Below the pieces are notes generated by a model. It ran no database searches and was not told the DNA's origin. It saw only the letters and a list, made by a program, of their open reading frames with translations. 64,000 bases of DNA from Coturnix japonica (lineage: Eukaryota; Chordata; Aves; Galliformes; Phasianidae), in NCBI RefSeq assembly GCF_001577835.2, contig NC_029541.1, forward strand, positions 2,785,141-2,849,140. The letters run 5' to 3'. Below are positions 42,631 to 53,354 of this stretch, in pieces (position 1 is the stretch's first letter; each line of letters starts with the position of its first letter). Position numbers and translations under genes: made by a program.

Positions 42631-43390
42631 ACCTGCTTTCCTTTATTCTAATAAGGTAATAATTATTGTTTAATTCAGGGCCACATGAAGACTTCCTCAC
42701 CTGCTCATAGGGAAAGTTGAGGAGCTAGAGAAGGACAGCAGCTCTGGGGTTTGCACTTGGCCACAATAAACACAGGTGTGTTTGCTTTCTGTACACCTCC
42801 TGTTCTCAGGAGAGCCTTTTCTTTTCAGATGTCTGTGTGTCGCCTTCCCCACCACCTGTCTGGCTGCTGATGTGCACAGAGATGTGCTTGGAAGGAGCTG
42901 GAAATGGTGGCACAACTGTAGGCAGAGGAACCCTGGTTGAAAGCAGCTGGTGAGGACCTGCAGCCACTTGGGCACCTTGGACAGGAGGCAGTTCCTGATG
43001 GACTAACAGCTGCTTTATCCAAACCTCTGTCTTTGCCCTTGAAGTTTTACCAGAAACTGATCCTTTGTCTCTGAACAAGATGGAGTTACGCAAATATATT
43101 TGCTTTAACAGACAAGGAAACGTCGTCTTGCCAAGTCACAGGTGCCAAAGCACTTTGGCATCTCCAGAACACAAACAACCCTTGCTTTGCTTTGCTTTTT
43201 TTTTTCCAGGCTGAAGTATGGCACGTAGTCTGGGCTGCTGCTGGGCTGAAATCTTTGGTGTTGGACTGAAGTCCGACATGGTTTGTGCTTTGCAAAACAA
43301 ATCCTTAAGGATGAAGATACTCAAAAGTAAGACCTGTAGCCCTGAGGATCCTTCCATTCCGTGCCCAGCTCCCCATTAGGGTGCTTTACT
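42620..43390 (-). other. FCAMR: 3'UTR of the FCAMR-like gene with polyA signal
   Basis: The first canonical AATAAA on the - strand after the stop codon is at 42642-42647, which would give a 3'UTR of about 760 bases. The end point is uncertain. Confidence 0.5.
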
Positions 43391-46300
43391 CTACAGGAGA
43401 CAGCCAGGTCCGCATACAGGAACAGCATGGCTAATTGCCTCATTTAGTTCTCTACAAACTACACAGCAAGGCATTTGGCTGCAGAATGGGGAGGAAGAAA
43501 GAAGTACTGCTTGCTTCGAGGTTATAGCTGTGCCTTGCCTTTCAATAAAGAAGCTTCTGAGCTCATGTACATCGTGCTCTGAGAAGAAGGGGGGCCTGTC
43601 TGGATTCCCATCATTCATGTTGGAAAGAGTATTTTTCACTGAAGGATTCCTGTGAAAAGAGGGAAAAGCACGTAAGCATCCACACACTGGTGTGTTCCAG
43701 AGGGCACAAGTTGTCACGACCAATTTCCCTTTGCAACAGTCTGCCTCTGAAATATTAACAGCTGCTTATAGCATCGGAGAGCTGGGATGTAAGAGCACCG
43801 TGATGGGAACAGGAAAATGCCATCATTAAACTACTTGAATCACTGTGACAGTCATTTGGATGTTATTTTTGTGATGGAGAAGTGTCACTATAAATCTCCA
43901 TGCTTGGAAATGTCTCCATGGGTGTTTTCTACAGCAGTGTTACCAGTCCTCCATTGGTTTTATATGCTACCCAACAGAAGATACTTACACACAACCTGGT
44001 CTGCCCGAACCTTCCAAGGAGAGCACGTATTATCCTGTATATGTGGGGCAGAAAAAAATGGTATGATTGCAACACTGATCAAGGATTGCTTCTACATAAT
44101 ACTGCAAGAGGTTGCAAGCAATTAGATTTTGTTGGAACAAGCAAGCAGGAAGAGCGATAACGCGTTCAGAATGCGTCAGCAAGAGTTGTAATCGCCACTG
44201 AAATAAATTTATAGGCCTTGTATAGGATTTAATCAAATTATTTTGAAGATTATGGCTTTTAATGATTCTTGGTAAAGGATAAAGGCGGCAGTTCCAGGAG
44301 TGTGAACTCAACATTTGTCTTGCAGGGATGTTTTACATGCTGAGCTGCTGCATGGCTACCTTAATATCTGTTTTGGGACTCTCCTTTTAAGGCAGCTGGC
44401 ATTTGCAGCATGAATTGCAAGAAAACACCCACCGATGTCTGCCTGACTCTGCCTTGCATCCATTGGTGTTGTCTGGGCTGCTGAGTTCCTCCATCCTTTG
44501 CTCCTCTGTGGGACTCAGCACAGCTTCTGTCTGTCTCAGGGTGCTTCTTCCTTCTCCTGATTTAGATACACGTATGTGGGGGAGTGAGATGTTCTTCCAT
44601 CCCAACACAGCCCTTCAACATTCTGCTCCCCGAGAATGCAAGCAAAGCCCTTCCAGAAGAAACAGCTGTAACGCAAAAGGTGTTTCCTGGCCAACTTACC
44701 CATCTCCTTACAAAGCTTTATTTTGGTAAGGATGAGAGCAGTGGTTATGATGAAAATCAGCAAGACCAGAGCTGGTATCACAATGGAGAGCAGAGAGAAT
44801 CCACCTGATGAGCTGGAAAGAAGAACCATCAGAACTAAATAGGATTCATAATCAGTTACCGGGTGGGTGAATGCAGGCTGCAGGTTTTATAGCAAATAGC
44901 CTGATTGACTCAAAGGAGAACAGTCAACAAAGTCAAGCAAGACTTGAAGTCATTTGATCTGGAGTTTGGCTTATGAGGAAGTAATTTCTACAGCTACCTC
45001 TGCTCTACCACACAGGGTTTGTGCTGCACATTGACTTATCCTTCCCAAAAGGAAAAGGAGCTATTTCTACCATGCAAATTCCCAAGCAAGCTTCAGGCTC
45101 CCTCTGTGAGCTCTTGTAGGCTCTCATGCTGTTACAGGGCATCTACATGCTGTCTCCTTACAAAAAACACCATAAGCATTATCAGTGTTGTACACGCAGA
45201 TAGTGAAGAATCCAACCCTTTATACAGGGTTGTGAATTGAGGTTGGCAACATGCTCTTTTTGGCCTGAAGGAGGCTGCAGGGGATGGAGTGATGGTGCTT
45301 TTTATGCAGGCTCCAAGGTGAGCTGGGTTGCTGCTGGAGATGTTGAGATGGATTTGTGGACTTTGTGGTTTTTCTTCAGTTACGACTGATACCGCAGTAT
45401 CTGATGTGCCTGTGCCAGCTATGCAAATCATCCAGTGCTGGATGGTGCCATAGGTGGGGGTTTGAAGGGTCCAAAAGTTCATGGCTGTCCTGGTCCTCGT
45501 TAGCAGGAAGCACAGGAGCTTAAAATCACCAGGTGAGCAGCACGGATTTTGGTAGAGAAGTGCTATGAAGTAACTACAGGCTAAAATAGCTCCTGGTCTT
45601 ATGTTTAACCTCATCCAAAGATAGATCCTTATGCAATGCACCCAAACACCGTACTGTTCCTGGCTGCCTATAATGACTGGGATAAGGTGTGCAGCGAGAC
45701 AGCTACTGATTCACCAGCACTATTGCTCAAGCCTGCTGTTGCTTAATGGCCTGTCTCCATTCTAACCAAAGGAAAACAGGCAGAAACACATCTATTGGCT
45801 CTGGTGTCTGACCTACAGGAGTGACCAGCATCAAAAATTCAAGACAAGTTCAAAGACCCACACCACAGATGGACATGAGATATGTTTGCCTACTGCTCTT
45901 CTAATTACTCCTCTCTCCTATTGGAGTTTATAATCTGCATAGAGCGCAGGGAAACTGGGCAGACAGGAGCAAAGCACTAAGGTTGTGCCTATAGGAAAGG
46001 TGGCCATGAACTTACTTATGGCTGTAGGTCTCACTGCGGGAGGTCACAAAGGTGCTGGAAGGGAGAACTGGTGGATGGGAGCTGGTGCCCTCAGTGCTGG
46101 TGCCCATGTTGGATGCCATCTTCGTGGTGTGCCTCAGCCCAGTGGTGTCTGTTGGCCCCACAGAGTATGTCAGCCCAATGGTGTTTGTTGGTCCCATGGT
46201 GTCTGTTGGTCCCATGGTGTATATTGGCCATGTGGTGCTCCTCTGTGCCACTATATGGTTGGAAGATGACCTTAATGGCAAAGTGGAGTTCACAGAATTG

Positions 46301-47997
46301 TGCCTTGCTGGGTTTTGTGGAGTGAAGTTTTCTGCAAAGAAAATGGTTTGGGCACTTAAATATTCATCTTTTTCTTTTATTCCAGAGTTGCTAGTGATTT
46401 GCACATCTCACTTCACATCTGCTGATGGAAAAAAACCTGACATCATGTCCAAAGGTGAGTATTTGAAGGGGGTGTCCATAAAGGGATATGGGGGAAGAGT
46501 GATTAACAAAATGGAAAGGATTGATTTGTGTTTCCAGCCATCACCTACCCTTCTCGATGCTCAGTTTCATGGAGGTCGTGTGCTCCTCATGCCCGTTCCT
46601 GGCCACACACCAGTACCACCCTGCATCCTCCTCTTGCAGTTGGCTCATCACTACGGTGTAGTTCCCACTGTCCTGCTCGCTGCTGCTGATCCATGTGCGT
46701 CCTTTGTAAGACTCGTGCACAAACCCATCTGTGTCCACCAGCAGGGAACAGCTGGCTTCCCTCCACCTGCACAGGTACTTGGTGGTGTAGCTGCCTGCAG
46801 GGTCGTGGTGGCATTTGAAGGACAGTGATCCCCCCACCCTGCCATGCAGAAACTTCGCCCTCCGTGGCTGGGCAGGGACTGTGGATAGGAGAAGTCATGG
46901 TGGTGTTTGATGTGGCTGCAATGGGGTAAAGCAGCCCCCAGAAGCCCCTTCCTACCTGTGGTCACCTGCAGGGCCATCAGCTGCCAGCTGTCCCAGTCAG
47001 CTGGGCTGCCCATCCCACACTTGTACAGCCCTGCATCTTCCAGCCTTAAATCATTTATCAGCACTTTGAATGCTCCAGAGCTCTCCTGAGGGGTAATACA
47101 GATCCGTCCCTCATAGCTCTTCCTCACGTAGCCATTGGTGTCTGCAATGAGGATGCAGCTGCTTCTCCCCACTCTGCACCACAGCCTCCTGGTGCTCCCA
47201 TGGCTGTCCCCAGGTGGGCAGGGGACGGTGACAGAACCACGGAGCTCCCCAAGGAACATCTTGATTGGACTCTGTGTGTCCACACCTGCAGGAACAGAGT
47301 GAGTGCCACCACTGTATCTGTTTGCTTGTCACCTCCTTCTACATTGGTGTTTTGGTGGGTTTTATGCCCACAACTGCTTAAAGCAATGGGTAGCACAGGG
47401 GACCTGACCCCCTCCCTGTCCCATCACTGTACCTGCTGATACTGTCAGGTTCAGGCTGACAAACAGGTCCCTGTTGGTGGGGCCGATGCCACAGCGGTAG
47501 GACCCTGTGTCACTTGTCTTCAGCTGTGTCATTGTCACCATGAAGGTGCCGTTCTGGGGGACATCCTCCAGGGCCACTCGGCCCATGTAGTCTTTTGAGA
47601 TGAAGTCGGTGGTGGAGATGATGGTGTAGCAAACCCCATCTCTGCCCTTTTTACACCAGAACTTTCTGTCGTGCTTGTTGGCTGGGGTGATGGAGTAGAA
47701 GCACTGGTGGGTGACGGACCTTCCAACTGCACCTGTCAAAAACCTGGGCCCATAGAAAGTGCTTGAGGCTGGTTCTTTGGGGAAGGAGGGAAGAAATGCA
47801 TTAGTTAGTGAACATCCCCATGGATGGGGAACCTTACCATCCCAAGCAGGGTGACACAGGCAAAGCTCCATCAGCCCTGGCCATCCTGCTCCGTAGTGAT
47901 GGGGAGCAGCAAAACTCCAGCAGGAACCTTTGGTGTCTGCAGAGTTTCCTGTTGACTCACCTTGCAGCAAAGCCACAAAGAGGAGGAGAACCTCCAT
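43391..47997 (-). CDS. FCAMR: FCAMR-like Ig receptor with three V domains
   Basis: Type I receptor of the pIgR family at the FCAMR position; mammalian FCAMR binds IgA and IgM. Exons: 47961-47997 (signal, MEVLLLFVALLQ), 47433-47774 (D1), 46956-47285 (D2), 46549-46878 (D3), 46016-46331 (stalk), 44700-44812 (membrane), 44433-44556 and 43391-43649 (tail); all GT/AG and in phase; 616 aa. D1 has ANKHDRKFWCKK and ends LFVSLNLTVSAG, close to LFLSMNLTISAG of human FCAMR as I recall it. D2 and D3 are full V domains (LWCRVG...DAGLYKCG; YLCRWR...DAGWYWC). The stalk (about residues 347-452) is Ser/Thr/Pro-rich with a hexapeptide repeat. The membrane helix is FSLLSIVIPALVLLIFIITT. The last two exons are the least certain: they rest on phase and splice sites only. 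Human FCAMR has one V domain, so orthology is by position and D1 likeness. Confidence 0.85.
46150..46239 (-). repeat. FCAMR: 18-bp tandem repeat coding for the receptor stalk
   Basis: Five 18-bp units (starts 46150, 46168, 46186, 46204, 46222; plus-strand consensus TGTTGGTCCCATGGTGTC). The third and fourth units are 17/18 identical and the outer ones have decayed. On the coding strand the unit reads as the hexapeptide DTMGPT. The period is a multiple of three, so unit gain or loss keeps the frame. Confidence 0.9.
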
Positions 47998-48069
47998 GTT
48001 TGCCCTTCTCGAATGTTCTCTTGGCAAACTTCCGAATGTCATTTCGGTTACTGGCTTTTGCTGGTGTCC
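47998..48069 (-). other. FCAMR: 5'UTR part of the FCAMR-like signal exon
   Basis: An acceptor (TTTGCTCACAG) on the - strand at 48070-48080 opens this exon, so a noncoding exon lies further upstream. An in-frame ATG lies 45 bases before the chosen one (at 48042; peptide MTFGSLPREHSRRAN then MEVLL). I prefer the second ATG because it starts directly at the hydrophobic signal peptide, as in human FCAMR. Confidence 0.55.
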
Positions 48070-48080
48070 CTGTGAGCAAA

Positions 48081-51000
48081 CAGAAAGGAGATTGTGGTTT
48101 GGATCTGCAGAGCTGAGCAGCTCCAAAAAGGTGCACACAGAGAGTTTGAGGATGGCAGTGATGATTACCAAGCCCAGCTGCAGCCATGACCCATAGCACA
48201 TCACTGTGTCTTGTCCAGAACCTCTGCAGCCCAACCTGGGGGCTCCAGCTTATCTTCTCTGTTTTTTTTCAGTGCAAAACACAATAGCAATGGCTGCAGT
48301 TCCTGGGAATCCAAGCAGCATGTCTTACGCCCCTCCTGGTAAGGTGCAATTATCTTTCTAGCCTTATTTTACTTAGCTGTAACTTCACTTCTTGCAGAAA
48401 ACCTTTGGGCTGAGCGCTGTTATCCATTTCCAGATTTCAGCAGAAGTGATGTTTGAGTGTTTAGGAGGGGAATTACTTCCTTGTGCGAGTTAAAAATTGA
48501 CTTTTAATTACTGGAATTTCATCCTATGGAGTCCCAACTAAAATTCTTTGAGATTTACTTGACCCACACCGCGATTCAAGCCTGAAGTTGGCACAAACCA
48601 ATTGATTTATTTCATCCTTGCTAACTCACTGAGCTAACTTCAAAGCATTTTGGAGACAGGAATAAGGAAATGGCTGCTCTTTTAATGCCTTATTCCCAGC
48701 CGTGGGGCTGAGCCCTGGCAGCAGCATACGCAATAAATGCCTCTGGATGTGGGTTTGGTCCATGCAGCAGCTCACTCTAAGGGCCTTGCATGCCTTGCAC
48801 ACTTTGCATACCTTGCATTGGGATTATGTGCATCTCTCCTGTAGCACCCCAGCTGTGGGGCTTACAAACCCAGCTCAGAGCCAGCTCTCAACCCCAGTTG
48901 CCTTTCTGCTGATGGGAAGTGTGGCTGGGACAGCAGAAATGTGCTCTTCCCTTTTCGGTGCAGGCAGAAGCGCTGTGGTGGTGCAGCTGGCCCTGCATCC
49001 TCTTTGGGCAGTTCCCCTTGTTTTTCTTCTCCCCCCATGTATCAGGCAGTGGGTGCAGTTCTGGCATCCCAAAATTAATGAAGAAGTCACCAGTTTTGCC
49101 ATCATTGAGCTGGCCCTGCTGCTGATTACTCAAGTTAGCATTCCAACAAGGCTTTCTTCCTATATCATACATTATGTGCTGGCACTAAGTTGCTAAGTTC
49201 TTCCTGGCATTAGTCCATTAGTGTCTGGATGTGAAGTGTCTGCAGGCTGCTGTAGCTCCGTGCCTCCATAGGGGTGGGTGCAATGCTTGCACAATCACCC
49301 AGCTGCAACCTTTTGGGATCCCGTACAACAGCTTCAAAGCCCCACACGTTCACATTTCCCACCCTGAAGCAACAAGCAGGGTGTCAGCACAGGGCTGGCG
49401 AATGCCTGGGCTGTGCCTTCCAGGACCGCCATGAAAAGGCTAATTAAGAAGTAGATCTCACTTCTTCCAAGTCCAATTACCTTGAGCAACTCCAGCTGAG
49501 TGCCAGCCATGCGCATCCCGCTTGCATCTCTCCATGTACACAAGAACCTGTCTCATCTACCTCATGTTTTTCCTTCAAATGCAATAATCCCATTGATGGC
49601 TTTGAGGAGAGGAAAGAAAGGATGATGATAGCTCTAAAAGCAATGGCAGGTTTAAGCAGAAATGGGTTATGCCAATCTTCCTGCACTAAGATAAGAACCC
49701 CACATTGCACATCTATTGCATATTGCCATCCATCCTTTGCAAAGTGAAGTTCATCAGAGCAGTACATGCTGCTGCTGTATGATAGCACTGCACCCTCTTT
49801 GATACTAACTACAGGGCAAAGTGAGGATCACCCACCTTAAGATAGGATGCTTCTGCTCCTGGTCTGCAGCTCTGCAGGTCTCTGCTCAGCTCTTGATGTT
49901 TAATTATTTAATGTAAGTCAATAACAGTTCTGCTGTCTTGAGGTTCAGCAAGTTGGAGACAGGCAGAGTGATGACAGAAGTAGGAGAAATGACAGTGATG
50001 TACTGAATGTGGAACCTGAAGAGTGCTCCTTTTTAGCCATTTAATGATGTGGGCGACATGGAAAGGAAACCAATGAAGAAGCCAGGAGCAGAAACAGCAC
50101 AGTTTGAGAGGAATTCCCCAGTGCTAAAGACAACACATAAAGATGTAACACTAAGGAATGGCTTTTAATTGCTAGCATTGAAATGCTCCTTGCTGGGAAG
50201 GTGGAACTTAACATCAAGACAGGATGTTGTGTGTGTTTCAACTCACTTCTGCAGCCTGAGCCACCCTAATGCTCATCCTCTGGCTCCATGCTCTCAAAGA
50301 TTCCAAGGCAAAAGTCTGTTTTCTGCCTCAACATTCATTCAGGTTTCTCACTGCAGCAAGCCCAGCTCTACAGTGTTAAAGGCTGCACTGCTGCGCTGTG
50401 ATTTCCAGGTAGTTATAATTACTTTAATAGAGGGAAATTATATTGGATCATTGCAACATGGCCTGATTAAACCAAATTGACAATCAGCTACAGAGATCAA
50501 AGTTGAGAAATCAAAGCAGCGTGTCTTTAAGGCACGTGGACTTCACTTGAGAGCATCTCTGTGCCCTCTTGTCATTTCATAGTGATTAATTTCTCTCTGT
50601 ATTTAATTGCTGCATTTTAACTGCTGTGCATTTGAAGCTGGTTGGGTTGCCTCGTCTCTGGAAAGGCAGAAGTGTGCATAGCAACAGTTGTGATGTTGTG
50701 ATGGGACTTTGCTCTGTTTTTCCTTCAAATAAAGATGATGGATTGAAGCAGTCAATGCACAGCAGGGCTGGAAACGCCTCGGGTTGGTCCTGCCCTCCCC
50801 ATCCCCCATAGACATTGTAGGACATCAGGCTCCATGTGAGAGCAGCAGGTGGTTTGGAGCTCATAGCAAAGCCAATAGATGGGACTTACTGTCAAGCTTT
50901 GCTCTTTGCAGTGTGCCAGGGTGCAAAGGTTGGGCTCTCCAACTTGTGGGGCACAGGAATGCTTGGAAGCCTCATGTCCTGCTTTTTGATCACTTTAGAT

Positions 51001-53210
51001 TCTCCCTGGATGAAGCTGTATCTGTTTCCAGCCGTTTTGCTTTCTTTATCATTATCTGATGACTTGAATTGCAGTCATTTTGTTGCCTTGTCCCAAACTT
51101 GTGCAATAACCAGCTCCCAACACTGATTCAGCTTCAGTTCTATCAGTCTCCCTAAGGACCTCTATTTGTTTGGGTTTGATATTGATGTTGATAGCAAAAC
51201 AATCGGATTGCAATAAAATGTGGCTCATAAAACTGAAGGTGGGAAACAATTCCGTGCTGCAGGTGAGAACCAGAACTCCTTGGCATGCAGGAAGTCACAA
51301 CCCGAGCTCAGGGGGGCCTGGATGGCAGCTGAGATCTCTAACACAGCTAATGGAGCAGCAATGAGCCCACAGGACCCCATGAGCTGTCACTGGGGTAAGA
51401 ATTGATGCCTAAGGGTGAGCAGAGAACTCAGCTCAGGAGATGCCCCAAAGGGTCTGAGCTGTGTTGGTGCCTCAGTCCAGGAAGCACTCAGCATGCTCAA
51501 AGGTTGCTCTCATAACTGTTTTATTGCTGTCGATAAGACAAAGCCTCCCTACTTCCACGCCGACGTTAATAATTCATTTTAACTGTGGCACTGGGTTAAT
51601 TCCCCCCGCATCTCGCTTTCTCTGGCTGTTTCCTAACCGTTCCTTCGCTATCTGCTTGACCTCAATGTGAGGACAACATCACAGTGCTATGGGAGCTGTG
51701 CTCCTGCCCTTCGGGATGGATGCGGGAGGAGTGGACCAGGTTTGATCATCATCACTGTGTGTCATGTACTGCCACCGCGTGTCGCTGCCGCGGAGCTGCC
51801 ACCGCAGCACGATCTGCAGTTTCCCTTCCCCATCCATCACCAGGATGCTCATGCTGGTGCATTGAATGCTGTAGTCACCTTGCTGGTGGGGACTAAAGCA
51901 TGGGTGACAAAACCTGGTGACCTGCCACCAAAACAGCCTGGCATCCCATGGGCTCCTTACAAAAGGTAAGGAGAAGGATTTCTAGTATGCAAGGCTGCAG
52001 CAGCATGACAGCCCCATGGTAGGGATGGGGACTATGTCCCTGCTGTCCACACATTGCAATCCATCTGCAGCTGTGCCTGCATTAGGAGTGAGCTCCGGCT
52101 GCTGCAGCGTGAGACCGAAGGCATCAGGGTTGCTGTTGGATGAGCTTGAGTTACCTCGAGCTGGGTAACCCATCCTGAGTCACCCTGATGAGCAGTGGGG
52201 TGGCAAGATGCTTTGGGTGGAGGCTGGTTGCTTTTGACCTGGGTGATTTGGAGGGTTAGTAACACAATGATAGCAGTGAGCTGCTCCCTTTGCTCACCTA
52301 GGTATGTGGTCCCCAGCTGTACCAGGCTGATCCCAGCTCATCAAGCAGGGACACCTGAACTCCACACCTCCTTGAGATGAAAAAGGAGAGAAATAGAGCA
52401 GCACTGGGAGAAAGAAGGGATATTTTCTCCTGTGACTAAACAAGAGCTGGCTCTCAGATAATTGACAGAACTAGCTCCTTTGAGCTATGCTTGCTTTAAT
52501 GTACCATGGATGGGTATCATACTGGGTTCCCAGCGTGTTTTCCCAGTGTACAGTTGTGAAGGTGCTGTCAGAGCTGTTGTGGATAAATGAGAACAACAAC
52601 CTGTGCTTGTTTTGCAGTGCCCATTGGAGTTAATGATTAAATAGCAGCTATTGCAACAACTCAGGTATGCTATCACTGTACATGAAACCCTCTGTAAGGA
52701 GCAGCAATAACCCATTCTGTCTCCTACTGAGCTTAGATTTTAAGAGCAGGAATGAGGGAAGTTGTTTGAGTTTGGTTCTGATATATCAGGTAGGTTTGCA
52801 TCACTGGTAAGTAAAGCAAAATGTACCACAAGCAGAGAAAAATGTGTTCATTTGGATGCTGCAGAGCTCTTGAGTGCATTTGGTGCAGCTTGACTTTATA
52901 TCTGCTCTGTATCAGCTTCCCACACTGAAGCACATGGAAACCATAGTCATGAGGGTTTGGGATCAGAACATATCAAAGCACTGCTCCTGAATTTGATCCT
53001 TGTAATGAAAGATGTGCTGTAAGAGTGTCTTTAATTGAGCCAGCAGCAACAGACTCAAGCAGACGTGGAAATGACATGTCTGAGCGTAGAGGGATGGATA
53101 GTTAAGAAGTGGATACACAGCCTATGCAAAAAGTAATGCTGAGTGTTTGGGTCTTTACAAACATTGCTGTGATGTGTAAACACATATCTCGCCGTGTACA
53201 AAACATCCTA
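48081..53210. other. Intergenic region between the FCAMR-like gene and C1orf116
   Basis: No exon could be supported on either strand. The stretch should contain the promoter of the FCAMR-like gene, but no clear TATA box or donor is visible. A GATA motif lies near 48250 on the - strand. No repeat of a family I know was recognised. Confidence 0.5.
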
Positions 53211-53225
53211 TACAAGTGGCATTGC

Positions 53226-53231
53226 TTTATT
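53226..53231 (-). terminator. C1orf116: C1orf116 polyadenylation signal AATAAA
   Basis: AATAAA on the - strand, about 125 bases after the stop codon, giving a short 3'UTR ending near 53210. Confidence 0.75.
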
Positions 53232-53354
53232 AGTCACCGAGCGACTCCAGGAGCATCAGGCTCTGTGTCTGCCCCCTAAGCTGTCCCAGCAGCAGCTGCT
53301 CATCCAGCAGAGCCACACAGGGATGCAGGCTGTGCTCCTCGTGCTCACCCAGCA

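Noticed and set aside
46052-46828. 258-codon + strand open frame over the stalk and third Ig exon of the FCAMR-like gene
   Set aside because: It is antisense to well-supported exons. Its Val/Gly-rich repeats are the other-frame reading of the 18-bp stalk repeat.
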